Assembly: GCA_035495315.1 (NCBI GenBank)
Contig: DATJGF010000075.1
Span: forward strand, 36,782 to 100,781
Source: DATJGF01 sp035495315
Lineage (GTDB): Bacteria; Verrucomicrobiota; Verrucomicrobiia; Limisphaerales; UBA8199
Length of the DNA: 64,000 nucleotides
Reading direction: 5' to 3'
In this document: in pieces, positions 1 through 8,447 of the stretch
How positions within the stretch are numbered: position 1 is the first letter of the stretch
Layout of the letters: every line of letters starts with the position of its first letter
The notes under the pieces: model-generated
Seen by the model: only the letters and a program-made list of their open reading frames with translations
Databases searched by the model: none
What the model was told of the DNA's origin: nothing
Program-made: the position numbers and the translations under genes

Positions 1-2
1 TG

Positions 3-98
3 GTGTTAGTGGCGCATAGGAGGAATATCCTGGAAGAGATCCTGCACTGGATTGAGCGCCGAAATTTGCATCCGAAACAAACACCCCCTGAACCATGA
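3..98 (+). CDS. 3' end of an unidentified gene
   Basis: An open frame enters from the left edge and stops with TGA at 96-98. The visible 31 residues end in EEILHWIERRNLHPKQ, a charged amphipathic helix of the kind that closes alpha/beta-hydrolase (serine aminopeptidase-like) proteins, but this is too little for a family call. Its stop overlaps the ATG of the next gene (ATGA at 95-98), so the two are probably co-transcribed and translationally coupled. Confidence 0.5.
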   Translation: MLVAHRRNILEEILHWIERRNLHPKQTPPEP

Positions 99-1753
99 GC
101 TTACGCCCCCCCCTGGTATTCAAACTGGCGACCGAGGATTGGGAATTCGAACAGATCCACCGGCTCAATTATCGCACGTTTGCTGAGGAGATTCCGCAGC
201 ACAAACAGTCACCCAGCCATCGGCTGGTCGACAAGTTTCATGCCGAAAACAGCTACCTGATTTGCCTCTGCGGAGAAAAGCTCGCGGGCATGCTGGCCGT
301 GCGCGGAAACCGGCCGTTTTCGCTCGATGTAAAACTGGAGAATCTGGATTCGTATCTGCCGCCCGGGCGAAAGATCTGCGAGATCCGATTATTGGCAGTG
401 GAGAAGAAGTTTCGGGGGGCGCAAGTATTGCAGGGGATACTGGCCTTACTGTGGCAACATGGGGTCGAGAGAGGGTACGACCTGGCGATTATCTCGGGGA
501 CCACGCGGCAGTATAAGTTATATCACCATCTCGGCTTCGTTCCGTTCGGACCGCTGGTCGGCAGTGGTGAAGCCCAGTTTCAACCGATGTACGTTACGCT
601 TGAAACCTTCGAGATCACCGCCCGAGAATTTCTCCGTTCCTCACCTTCGCGCGCGTTCCAACCCAGCGCGATCAACTTTCTCCCTGGGCCAGTGACTGTT
701 CGCCGGGAGGTTCGCCGAGCGTTCGAGCAAGCGCCTGAATCTCACCGCGGTGACGGTTTCCAAAAGGATTTCCTGGCCACTAAACGACAACTCTGCGAAT
801 TGACCGGTGCCCGCAATGTCGAGCTTTTGCTCGGATCGGGAACCCTCGCCAACGACGTTGTAGCAGGCCAACTCTGGCTGACTGGGGGGCGTGGACTGGT
901 GCTGAGCAATGGTGAATTTGGCGAACGGCTTCTGGATCATGCACGCCGCTTCGGCTTGAGCTTTGACGCGCTCGAGTTTGCGTGGGGTGAAGCCTTTGAC
1001 TTCTCGGCAATTCGCCAAAAGCTGGAAGGGAATCTTAAGTGGGTCTGGTGCGTCCATTGCGAAACATCGACGGGGGTCCTTAACGATGTCAATCGGCTTA
1101 AGGCCCTTTGCTCGGAATTCAAGGCAGCCCTTTGCCTTGATTGTATCAGCTCCATCGGGACGGTGCCTAGCGAGATGGATGATGTCTACCTGGCCAGCGG
1201 CAGCAGCAGTAAGGGGCTGCGTTCTTACCCTGGTGTCTCGATGGTTTTTTACAATCACGAGCTTGCCGCCGGTGCCTGCGCACAGAAAAGTGACACTCCG
1301 GCGGCCACGCGCTCGTTGCCGCGCTACCTTGACTTGGCCTACTACGCTGAGCAAACAGGAATCCCGTTTACCTTCTCATCAAATTTGTTGCATGCGCTGC
1401 AGGCAGCGTTAAAAGGTGGTCAATGGGAAAAAAGATTCGCTGCCCTCAATGATCTGGGCCCGTGGCTCCGGGCCAGCTTGCGTGAATTGGGTTTTGTAGT
1501 CGTCGCGCCCGACGAATGCTCGTCTCCAGCAATCGTGACGCTGGCGCTGCCGCAAGATTTAAACTCCATTCGGATTGGTAATCTCTTGCAGGAATCCGGC
1601 TATCTGCTCAGTTACAAGAGCGAGTATCTCCAACGCAAGAATTGGGTGCAAATCTGCCTGATGAGCGAATGCGGCAAAGAGAAACTCGTGTCACTGCTCA
1701 ACGCATTGAATCGGGTTTGTTTCCGCAACCGGGTGACCGCACCCGTAAAGTGA
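95..1753 (+). CDS. GNAT-like acyltransferase fused to class V aminotransferase
   Basis: A 552-residue two-part protein. Residues 1 to about 180 look like a GNAT/FeeM-like N-acyltransferase (RLLAVEKKFRGAQVLQG core, then YKLYHHLGFVPFG). Residues about 190-545 form a fold-type I PLP enzyme of the class V/serine-pyruvate aminotransferase type: an LPGPVTVRREV start, ESHRGDGF, a LLLGSGTLANDV cofactor loop, LDCISSIG, and SSSKGLRSYPG with the likely Schiff-base lysine K373. By family, the second half would transfer an amino group between a small amino acid and an oxo acid, and the first half would acylate an amine or amino acid. Substrates cannot be read from sequence. The ATGA overlap with the upstream gene supports the start. 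Both halves look intact. Confidence 0.85.
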   Translation: MSLRPPLVFKLATEDWEFEQIHRLNYRTFAEEIPQHKQSPSHRLVDKFHAENSYLICLCGEKLAGMLAVRGNRPFSLDVKLENLDSYLPPGRKICEIRLLAVEKKFRGAQVLQGILALLWQHGVERGYDLAIISGTTRQYKLYHHLGFVPFGPLVGSGEAQFQPMYVTLETFEITAREFLRSSPSRAFQPSAINFLPGPVTVRREVRRAFEQAPESHRGDGFQKDFLATKRQLCELTGARNVELLLGSGTLANDVVAGQLWLTGGRGLVLSNGEFGERLLDHARRFGLSFDALEFAWGEAFDFSAIRQKLEGNLKWVWCVHCETSTGVLNDVNRLKALCSEFKAALCLDCISSIGTVPSEMDDVYLASGSSSKGLRSYPGVSMVFYNHELAAGACAQKSDTPAATRSLPRYLDLAYYAEQTGIPFTFSSNLLHALQAALKGGQWEKRFAALNDLGPWLRASLRELGFVVVAPDECSSPAIVTLALPQDLNSIRIGNLLQESGYLLSYKSEYLQRKNWVQICLMSECGKEKLVSLLNALNRVCFRNRVTAPVK

Positions 1754-1761
1754 CCGTCGCT

Positions 1762-2136
1762 TTAGCGGCCGCTCGTCATCGGCCAATTAGCCTGCACCAG
1801 GGCTTTGTAGCCGCCGGCCAGTGAGGATACGTTGCGATAACCCATTTTCTGCGCGACGGCAGCAGTAAGCACTGACCGGTATCCACCGCCACAATACATG
1901 ATAATCTCTTTGGCGACGTCCGGGATCAGCTTCTCAAGGTCCCTTTCAAGGATGCCCTTCCCCAAGTGCATCGCTTGCCTGGCGTGGCCTTTATCCCATT
2001 CGTGGTCCTCTCGCACATCCAGCAGCACGGCTTGCGGGTTGTTCGCCAGCCGCTCACGAGCCTGCTCGATTGTGATCTCTTTGACATACGGGCGCGTCTC
2101 CGCAACCAGCTTCAGGAAACCCGGTGAATGTTCCAT
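1762..2136 (-). CDS. Single-domain rhodanese sulfurtransferase
   Basis: A 124-residue cytoplasmic rhodanese domain. It shows VLLDVREDHEWDKGH (CH2A-like), then the active-site loop CGGGYRS with catalytic Cys82, then the closing LAGGYKAL. Family role: transfer of sulfane sulfur through a cysteine persulfide. It is convergent with the preceding fusion gene, with only 8 bases between stop codons, so it belongs to a separate transcript. No signal peptide is visible. The partner and physiological sulfur donor are unknown. Confidence 0.9.
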   Translation of the reverse strand: MEHSPGFLKLVAETRPYVKEITIEQARERLANNPQAVLLDVREDHEWDKGHARQAMHLGKGILERDLEKLIPDVAKEIIMYCGGGYRSVLTAAVAQKMGYRNVSSLAGGYKALVQANWPMTSGR

Positions 2137-2257
2137 GCCCGCAATTTAAAGCAGCCCCAGGCCTGGTCAAAATATTTTCCGACTACCCTCATAACCGGAA
2201 AAGGTTTTTTAGCTTGCTCCTTTTGTGTCACAATGGGTGGCAAATAAATCTGCTTCG

Positions 2258-2638
2258 ATGGAAATAAAAAACTTAGACCAGGTGCTAGCGTTCATTACCA
2301 AAGACGGTTCTGAAATTCGCGAATTGCTGGCGCACAGGAATTCCAACATTCGAAATCAAAGCCTGGCGGAGGCACGGGTGTCCCCGGGCGCCAGCACCCA
2401 GGAGCATTATCATGTCGTGACTGAGGAGATCTACTTCATCACCCACGGTAAGGGGCGTATTCGGATTGATGACGACATCCGCGAAATCAAGCCTGGGGAT
2501 GCTATCGCCATTCGTCCGGGCCAAAGACATAAGTTATGGAATGTTGGCACCGAGTCACTGCGGCTGCTCTGCTGCTGCGCTCCCGCCTACGAACACGAAG
2601 ACACGGTGATTACGGAAACCGGAGCAGTGCAGTCTTAA
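2258..2638 (+). CDS. Small cupin-domain protein
   Basis: About 126 residues forming one cupin barrel. Motif 1 is EHYHVVTEEIYFITHG (two His and one Glu metal ligands) and motif 2 is PGDAIAIRPGQRHKLWN (third His). Such proteins bind a divalent metal and act as small isomerases, dioxygenases or sensors; the reaction here is unknown. The frame is open back to a GTG at 2225, but the ATG at 2258 (MEIKNLDQ) starts nearer the fold and is preferred. Neither start has a clear Shine-Dalgarno. A Cys pair (LLCCCAP) near the C-terminus is unusual. Confidence 0.8.
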   Translation: MEIKNLDQVLAFITKDGSEIRELLAHRNSNIRNQSLAEARVSPGASTQEHYHVVTEEIYFITHGKGRIRIDDDIREIKPGDAIAIRPGQRHKLWNVGTESLRLLCCCAPAYEHEDTVITETGAVQS

Positions 2639-2683
2639 AACACTCGCTACTACCAGGTAGAGTTCCGGCAGTGCACAGTTCCT

Positions 2684-2796
2684 GGTAACGCAGAGTTTTA
2701 CTCTGCTGTACCGCCGACTTTCAGTCGGCCCGGGTTGCAAATTCCACAAGACTGGTTGGAAACCTGCGGTACAGCAGAGTGAAACTCTGCGTTACC
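2684..2796. repeat. Family A dispersed repeat, long inverted repeat
   Basis: Arms 2684-2714 and 2766-2796 are reverse complements at 30 of 31 positions. Each arm contains its own small dyad (gcagag / ctctgc around a 5-base loop). Related single-arm copies lie at 13656-13696, 14483-14517 and 54828-54868, all between genes. The element sits downstream of the cupin gene and upstream of a lipoprotein gene. It could act as a transcript 3' end and looks like a REP-type element. Confidence 0.75.
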
Positions 2797-2879
2797 TGAT
2801 AACTCTGCGCTACAGGAGTTGCCTCGGGGTTACAGGGATTACGATTGCTTTCTGGGGGGCAGCGGATTTTACTCCCCGG

Positions 2880-3260
2880 ATGCGACGTTGGCTGCTTATG
2901 GTGCTGCTCGGCATGGCCGTGCCCGGCTGTGCCCATAAAGAGAATGGGGCTCTTCATCAGGCGTTCAGCCCGTTGCCCTCGACGCCTCCTACTGCCGCAC
3001 CGATACCCTCAAAGCCGCAGCTTATCGTAACACCTGAGACGCAGGCGACGGGCAAGGTTGTGAAAGTAAACAATGCCGGCCGGTTTGTGGTCCTCAGCTA
3101 TCCGCTGAGTCACATCCCCAGCGTTGATCAACGCTTGAACGTTTATCACCTTGGCCTCAAAGTCGGGGAAGTGAAGGTGAGCGGTCCTCAGTATGAAGAC
3201 AACATTGTCGCCGACCTGGTGTCTGGCAACGCGCAGGTGGGCGATGAGGTGCGCGAGTAG
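2880..3260 (+). CDS. Small secreted lipoprotein
   Basis: 126 residues with a short signal sequence (MRRWLLMVLLGMAVPGC) ending in a lipobox with Cys17, so it is predicted to be lipidated and envelope-anchored. A Pro-rich linker (about 28-50) leads to a compact beta-rich domain (TGKVVKVNNAGRFVVLSYP ... VGDEVRE) that resembles the SH3-like/OB modules seen in Verrucomicrobia lipoproteins. No enzymatic motif is visible. It lies 56 bases upstream of the ABC-2 permease genes on the same strand, so co-transcription is plausible. Confidence 0.75.
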   Translation: MRRWLLMVLLGMAVPGCAHKENGALHQAFSPLPSTPPTAAPIPSKPQLIVTPETQATGKVVKVNNAGRFVVLSYPLSHIPSVDQRLNVYHLGLKVGEVKVSGPQYEDNIVADLVSGNAQVGDEVRE

Positions 3261-3316
3261 GCGCGTCAAGGGATTCCAGACCAGCACCCTCGTACAGCCT
3301 CGGTTTCGGTTTCGCA

Positions 3317-4996
3317 ATGACATTTCTGCCTATCGTAACACGTGAGTTGCGGGTGGCAGCTCGGCGGGGCGGCACTTATTGGCAGCGTACAGGGGCTGCG
3401 TTGGGGGTCATCGTGATCGGCACCTGGCTCTACATCGTCATGCAGAATGAAGCCCCGCAAAAACTCTCCACGTTGCTGTTTGGCACGCTGACGGCCAGTG
3501 CCTTGTTCTATTCGTTACTAAGCGGGGTGCGAACCACCGCTGACTCATTGAGCTTCGAAAAGCGTGAGGGGACACTCGGCCTTTTGTTTTTGACTGATTT
3601 GAAAGGTTATGACGTTGTGCTGGGCAAACTCGCGGCGTCTTCCTTGAATTCATTTTATAGCGTGATGGCCGTGGTCCCGGTGCTGGCCATTCCGTTGTTA
3701 ATGGGTGGCTTAACCCCGGAAGAATTCGGGCGGATGGCGCTGGTGGCCGTGAGCACGCTGTTTTTCTCATTGGCGCTGGGAATAGCTGCCTCATCAGTCA
3801 GCCGATCGGCGCAAAAAGCGATGGGGTTGACGGCGGCGCTGTTGGTGGTGCTGACGGTGGTGTTGCCGGCCTTCGGAGGAGTTGTTGCCGCAATTGGCCG
3901 CGGATGGAGCGCCCGCTGGCTGTTATTCTTCCCCAGCCCGGCCTTTGCGTACTATTTCGCCTGGGACGCCTCGTACCGCGCCCAGCCCAAGCTGTTTTGG
4001 TATTCGATGGTCACACTGCAGTCGCTCAGTTGGCTTTGCCTCGGTTTGGCGAGTGTCATCACTCCGCGTTCATGGCAAGACCGGCCTGCGGGTGTCCAAA
4101 GACTGCGGTGGCGGGAGCGTTGGCGACTGTGGGCTTACGGCGACGCCGCGGAGCGCTTGGTCTTTCGCCGTGGGCTGCTGGATCGAAATCCCTTTTTTTG
4201 GCTGGCGGCCCGATCGCGCGTGAAACCCGCGTTGGTTTGGGCCTTCCTGGGCGTACTGGCCTGTGGCTGGGTGTGGGGTCTAGCCAAATATCGACGCGAT
4301 TGGCTGGGAGAGAGCGTCTATATAACCACGGCGATTATCCTCAATTTCAGCCTTCGTGTGTGGCTTGCCAGCGAAGCGACGCGGCAATTATCGGATGAAC
4401 GTCGAGCGGGCACTCTCGAGTTGCTCCTCTCCACACCACTGACAGTTGCCGAAATCCTGCAGGGCCAATTCCTGGCACTGGCGCGTCAATTTTTGAAACC
4501 GATGATTGTCCTCTTGATCGTTGAATCGTTATTTATGTGGGGAACAGTTTCGGCAGCCTGGGCCAGAGGCGAATCCTCAGGCTTCTGGGTCTTGCTGTGG
4601 CTGACCGGAATGCTGATGCTTGTAGCCGATCTTATCGCGCTTGCTTGGGTTGGAATGTGGCAAGGGCTGATTGCCCGAAACCCGAGCCGGGCAACAACGA
4701 CATCGCTGACCCGAATCATGGTGTTACCTTGGGTTGCCTATGGGATCTTCGTGTTGTTCCTGGTGCTGCTTTCCGCTTCGCCCAGCAGCGGCATGCATTT
4801 TGAAGGCGGCCCCAAATTCTTCCTAACCGTATGGTTTGCGTTCGGTCTCGCAGCCGATATCGGTTTCGGGGCCCACGCCAGAAACAAGCTGCTTCGCGAC
4901 TTCCGCCTCGCGGCCCAGCAACGCTACAGTTCGGCCCCGCTATTCAGATGGCTGGGGCTGATGTACGGCCGATGGAAGCTGCGCGGGCAAAGTTAA
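3317..4996 (+). CDS. ABC-2 type transporter permease, copy 1
   Basis: A 559-residue polytopic inner-membrane protein. It starts MTFLPIVTRELRVAAR, and each half carries the hallmark of ABC-2/NatB-like permeases: EKREGTLGLLFLTDLKGYDVVLGK in the first half and DERRAGTLELLLSTPLT in the second, each followed by several hydrophobic helices. About twelve membrane segments are expected. It is a paralogue of the next gene (same N-terminus and same internal repeat) and probably pairs with the ATPase at 6834-7664. The exported substrate is unknown. Confidence 0.85.
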   Translation: MTFLPIVTRELRVAARRGGTYWQRTGAALGVIVIGTWLYIVMQNEAPQKLSTLLFGTLTASALFYSLLSGVRTTADSLSFEKREGTLGLLFLTDLKGYDVVLGKLAASSLNSFYSVMAVVPVLAIPLLMGGLTPEEFGRMALVAVSTLFFSLALGIAASSVSRSAQKAMGLTAALLVVLTVVLPAFGGVVAAIGRGWSARWLLFFPSPAFAYYFAWDASYRAQPKLFWYSMVTLQSLSWLCLGLASVITPRSWQDRPAGVQRLRWRERWRLWAYGDAAERLVFRRGLLDRNPFFWLAARSRVKPALVWAFLGVLACGWVWGLAKYRRDWLGESVYITTAIILNFSLRVWLASEATRQLSDERRAGTLELLLSTPLTVAEILQGQFLALARQFLKPMIVLLIVESLFMWGTVSAAWARGESSGFWVLLWLTGMLMLVADLIALAWVGMWQGLIARNPSRATTTSLTRIMVLPWVAYGIFVLFLVLLSASPSSGMHFEGGPKFFLTVWFAFGLAADIGFGAHARNKLLRDFRLAAQQRYSSAPLFRWLGLMYGRWKLRGQS

Positions 4997-5037
4997 ACCG
5001 CCTCATTAACTGAGGCAAAGATCACTCGGTCAGCACG

Positions 5038-6561
5038 ATGACCTTTCTGCCAATAGTCCAGCGTGAACTGCGCGTGGCAGCCCGGCGTCGAAGCACTTTC
5101 CAGATCCGCTGGTGGGCAGCACTGATTGCGTTGGGCCTGAGCTTTGTCTCCCTGGCTTGGGCTCAAGCCGGCGGTAATCGCGGGGCGGGCAATTCCGTCT
5201 TCGGGCTGTTGACCTTTTACGTTTTTGGGCTCTGCCTGCTCGCTGGAGTTTTGTTAACCGCCGATGCATTGAGTGAAGAGAAGCGCCTGGGCACGCTGGG
5301 GCTTTTGTTTCTTACCGATCTTCATGGGTACGACGTAGTCCTTGGCAAGTTCATGGCGCAGTGGCTAAGCGCATTTTATTGCCTGTTGGCATTGTTGCCG
5401 GCGTTGGCTTTGCCTGTGTTGCTCGGTGGTGTCACGGGTGGTGAGTTTTGGCGAATGGTTTTAGCTTTGAGCAACATGCTGTTTTTCTCACTGGCACTCG
5501 GTCTGTTTGTTTCTGCCTTGGGTCGCGACAGTCGCAAAACTATGGGCAACACTTTATGGCTCCTGCTGCTGGTGAGTCTTGCGCTGCCTTTGCTGGCGGG
5601 GATTGGCGCAAAGATCTCCCCCTCGGGTGCGTGGACTTATCTCAATTTGGTCACCCCTTTTTCACCCTTTGCGAACGGCGCGGAACTCCGCTACGTGCGA
5701 CAGCCGAGCCTATTCTGGGATAGTCTGCTGGCCTCAGCCGGCCTGGCGTTTTTTCTCCTGGCGCTCGCCAGCCTTGTTCTGCCGCGGGCCTGGCAGGAAC
5801 GAGCGGCCGACCCTGTTCGTTCGAGAGTTCAGACTTCACCCTTACGCGCGCGGAACATTACCCCCGCTGTGGTGAAGGCGCGAGGCGCTTTACTCAGCCG
5901 GAATCCGGTGCTGTGGTTGACCCGCGACCAACTGGGAACTCAATGGGGCGCCTGGATTGTCGTCTTGTTTTGGGGAATACTCGTTTTCGCCGCGGTTCTG
6001 ATCCAACCCGGGGAAACAATGACACCCGTGCTGGCGAGTTACGCCGTTCTTCCGTTTGGTTTTTGTCTTAAGCTGCTCTTTGGACTGCAAGCGGGGCGTT
6101 TATTTGCAGAGAGCCGCCGCAACGGTGTTTTAGAGCTGCTGCTCTGCACGCCCTTGACCAGTGGCGAGATCATACGCGGACAAATGTTCGCAGTCGCTCG
6201 AGCTTTTTGCTGGCCCCTGGTGGCTTTTGTTTGGCTGTTGTTCGCTCCCATCGCTATTCACTTGGCCGCGACGGTGATTCAGGCAAATTGGCATCAAACC
6301 GCTATAGTCATGAGCGGTTCTCTCATCAGCCTGCTCTATACTGCCCGCTTTGGCATCGACCTTTGGGCTCTGTGCATGTTCGCGATGGGATTGTCGCTTA
6401 GTTTAAAACGCCCACAACTTACACCGGCCGTGACGATAATTTTCGTCCTGATGTTGCCGTCGGTCCTCTCCTTTTGCTTATTGGATATGCTGGCCGACAT
6501 TGTTTTTATCAGCTGGGGCGCAAACCAATGCCGCAAAGATTTGCGGGCGATCGGACAATGA
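5038..6561 (+). CDS. ABC-2 type transporter permease, copy 2
   Basis: A 507-residue paralogue of the preceding permease, 41 bases downstream. The N-terminus MTFLPIVQRELRVAARR is nearly identical, as is EEKRLGTLGLLFLTDLHGYD. The second half again carries ESRRNGVLELLLCTPLTSGE before a run of hydrophobic helices. The pair is most simply a tandem duplication that then diverged, and the two proteins may form a heterodimeric export channel. No signal peptide is expected, because the first helix acts as the insertion signal. Confidence 0.85.
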   Translation: MTFLPIVQRELRVAARRRSTFQIRWWAALIALGLSFVSLAWAQAGGNRGAGNSVFGLLTFYVFGLCLLAGVLLTADALSEEKRLGTLGLLFLTDLHGYDVVLGKFMAQWLSAFYCLLALLPALALPVLLGGVTGGEFWRMVLALSNMLFFSLALGLFVSALGRDSRKTMGNTLWLLLLVSLALPLLAGIGAKISPSGAWTYLNLVTPFSPFANGAELRYVRQPSLFWDSLLASAGLAFFLLALASLVLPRAWQERAADPVRSRVQTSPLRARNITPAVVKARGALLSRNPVLWLTRDQLGTQWGAWIVVLFWGILVFAAVLIQPGETMTPVLASYAVLPFGFCLKLLFGLQAGRLFAESRRNGVLELLLCTPLTSGEIIRGQMFAVARAFCWPLVAFVWLLFAPIAIHLAATVIQANWHQTAIVMSGSLISLLYTARFGIDLWALCMFAMGLSLSLKRPQLTPAVTIIFVLMLPSVLSFCLLDMLADIVFISWGANQCRKDLRAIGQ

Positions 6562-6779
6562 TAAGTTAAGGTCAGTGCGAAGTGGGCGAAAGCTCGGCCC
6601 TTGTTTGAGGCAGATTGGTTGTCAATAAGCTGGACATGTTCGTCTTAAACTGAAGCGAGAAAATAGTATTTGCCACCTTTGAATCCCGAATGAGCGACGG
6701 AAAACAGGAGGACTTCAGCAAAACACACAATTTCCATGCGGCTCATGCTTGCGCTGGCAATCCTTTTGCTGATTAGAAG

Positions 6780-6807
6780 TTGTCTGTCAAGGCCGGCGAA
6801 ATATATT
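6780..6807 (+). promoter_or_regulatory. Candidate promoter for the ABC ATPase gene
   Basis: TTGTCT (6780-6785) and TATATT (6802-6807) are separated by 16 bases, and the -10 ends 26 bases before the ATG at 6834. The surrounding 272-base stretch (6562-6833) holds no convincing gene; a short reading frame from 6736 overlaps the ATPase start and is not supported. This site would let the ATPase, third permease and TPR genes be transcribed separately from the permease pair. Confidence 0.35.
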
Positions 6808-6833
6808 GAATTATTACGAGCTGGTGAGACGCA

Positions 6834-7664
6834 ATGGACACAATTCTTGAAACAAAAAATCTCCGTGTGGAGTTTAAAGCCCAGGGGTCACGTCAGGGCA
6901 AAAAAATCGCCGTCAATGACCTGAACCTGAAGGTGTACGCTGGAGAGGTGTTTGGATTTTTGGGCCCTAATGGAGCGGGCAAAACGACGACCATGAACGT
7001 GTTGTTGGGATTTGTCAACGCGACGGCCGGCGACGCCTTCCTCTTCGGCGTTAACGTGCGCGAACCCATTGCCCGCCAGCGGATCGGCTATCTTCCCGAA
7101 CTGACCTACTACTACAAATTCCTCACCGCGGAAGAACTGCTGCGGTTCTACGCGCGTATTTTTCGCATTCCATCGGCTGAAACCGAAAAGCGGATCGATG
7201 AACTCTTGAAACTGGTGGAACTCGAACATGCGCGCAAGCGACCCATCAAAACGTACTCCAAGGGCATGCAGCAACGCGTCGGCCTGGCGCAGGCTTTAAT
7301 CAACGACCCGGATCTCTTGATTCTCGATGAGCCAACCAGCGGCCTGGATCCACTGGGGCGGATGAAAGTGCGGGAAATCATTCAACGGTTGAAGAACGAA
7401 GGCAAAACCGTCTTTTTTTCATCGCACGAATTAGGCGAAGTCGAAACGGTATGCGACCGGGTGGCGATCATCAATCAGGGCCAATTGAAGGTCGAGGGGC
7501 GGGTCGCCGATCTAGTTGAACAGTATCAGGCCAACCTGGAGATGATTTTCCTGAAGATTATTGGTTACGATGTTCAAATACCGATGGCGCCGGGGCCTTC
7601 AGCGACAACGCTGAGAGAGCAACACACACCAAAAATGCAGCAGACTACAGCGCTGCATTCCTGA
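6834..7664 (+). CDS. ABC transporter ATP-binding protein
   Basis: A 276-residue ABC-2 type ATPase: Walker A GPNGAGKTT (44-52), signature YSKGMQQR (about 141-148), Walker B LLILDEPTSGLDP with D165/E166, and H-loop FSSHEL. It energises export through the ABC-2 permeases at 3317, 5038 and 7668. The C-terminal 40 residues (after about 235) are low in order and not conserved ABC sequence. The gene is followed 3 bases later by the third permease, so the two are one operon. Confidence 0.92.
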   Translation: MDTILETKNLRVEFKAQGSRQGKKIAVNDLNLKVYAGEVFGFLGPNGAGKTTTMNVLLGFVNATAGDAFLFGVNVREPIARQRIGYLPELTYYYKFLTAEELLRFYARIFRIPSAETEKRIDELLKLVELEHARKRPIKTYSKGMQQRVGLAQALINDPDLLILDEPTSGLDPLGRMKVREIIQRLKNEGKTVFFSSHELGEVETVCDRVAIINQGQLKVEGRVADLVEQYQANLEMIFLKIIGYDVQIPMAPGPSATTLREQHTPKMQQTTALHS

Positions 7665-7667
7665 CCT

Positions 7668-8447
7668 ATGAATACTGTTTTTGCCCTGGCCACCGTCGTC
7701 ATCAAGGAGCTTTATCGACGGAAAGATTTTTACGTGCTGTTCGTTATGACGGCCGTAATCACGCTCGTGATGGGCTCGGTTTCGTTTTTCAACGACCCGA
7801 AAATCGTCCGGTACCTCAAAGAAATCTGCTTGTTGTTGATTTGGATATCGGCACTCGTCATCGCGATCGGCACCACCGCCCGACAAATACCCGCCGAACG
7901 CGAAAATCGAACCATCTTCCCCTTGCTCGCCAAGCCGGTCACACGCGGTCAGGTGGTTGCGGGCAAATTCGCTGGTTGCTGGCTGGCCTGTGCTTTGGCG
8001 TTGCTGATGTTTTATGTTTTCTTTTGTGTCATTAGCGGAACACGGGAAGGCAACTGGTCGTTGCTGCAAAATTTCCAGGCGTTCTGGCTCCAATGCGCGA
8101 TGGTGGGTGTCGTAGTTGCGCTTGTTTTGCTGGGTTCAGTGATCTTTACGGCGCCGTCGTCGAACGCGACCATCAGTTTTGTCGTCGTCATTGGTATCCT
8201 GCTACTGGGCCGCCATCTCAACCAGGTCGCGCTGCATCAACCGGAACCGCTGCGCACATTGGTTTACACCATTTACTTCCTCATACCGCACCTGGAATGG
8301 TACGACGTCCGCGATTTTGTCATCTACGACCAAGGTGCAATTGCCTGGGTTGATTGCCTGCTCGCGACACTATATGCCGCTGTTTACGCAACGTTGCTCC
8401 TGTTTGCTACCTGGCTCGTATTTCGGCGCAAACCGCTGAATTTATGA
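7668..8447 (+). CDS. ABC-2 type permease (NosY/NatB-like)
   Basis: A 259-residue membrane protein with about six hydrophobic segments. The family hallmark is RENRTIFPLLAKPVTRGQVVAGK after the second helix. It is directly downstream of the ATPase gene, and its stop overlaps the start of the next gene (ATGA at 8444-8447), so ATPase, permease and TPR protein are translationally coupled. With the two large permeases upstream, the cluster may encode one multi-subunit exporter or two related ones sharing an ATPase. Confidence 0.85.
   Translation: MNTVFALATVVIKELYRRKDFYVLFVMTAVITLVMGSVSFFNDPKIVRYLKEICLLLIWISALVIAIGTTARQIPAERENRTIFPLLAKPVTRGQVVAGKFAGCWLACALALLMFYVFFCVISGTREGNWSLLQNFQAFWLQCAMVGVVVALVLLGSVIFTAPSSNATISFVVVIGILLLGRHLNQVALHQPEPLRTLVYTIYFLIPHLEWYDVRDFVIYDQGAIAWVDCLLATLYAAVYATLLLFATWLVFRRKPLNL

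Noticed and set aside
641..1354. 237-residue minus-strand open frame
   Set aside because: It is the antisense of the aminotransferase half of the fusion gene, with no domain of its own.
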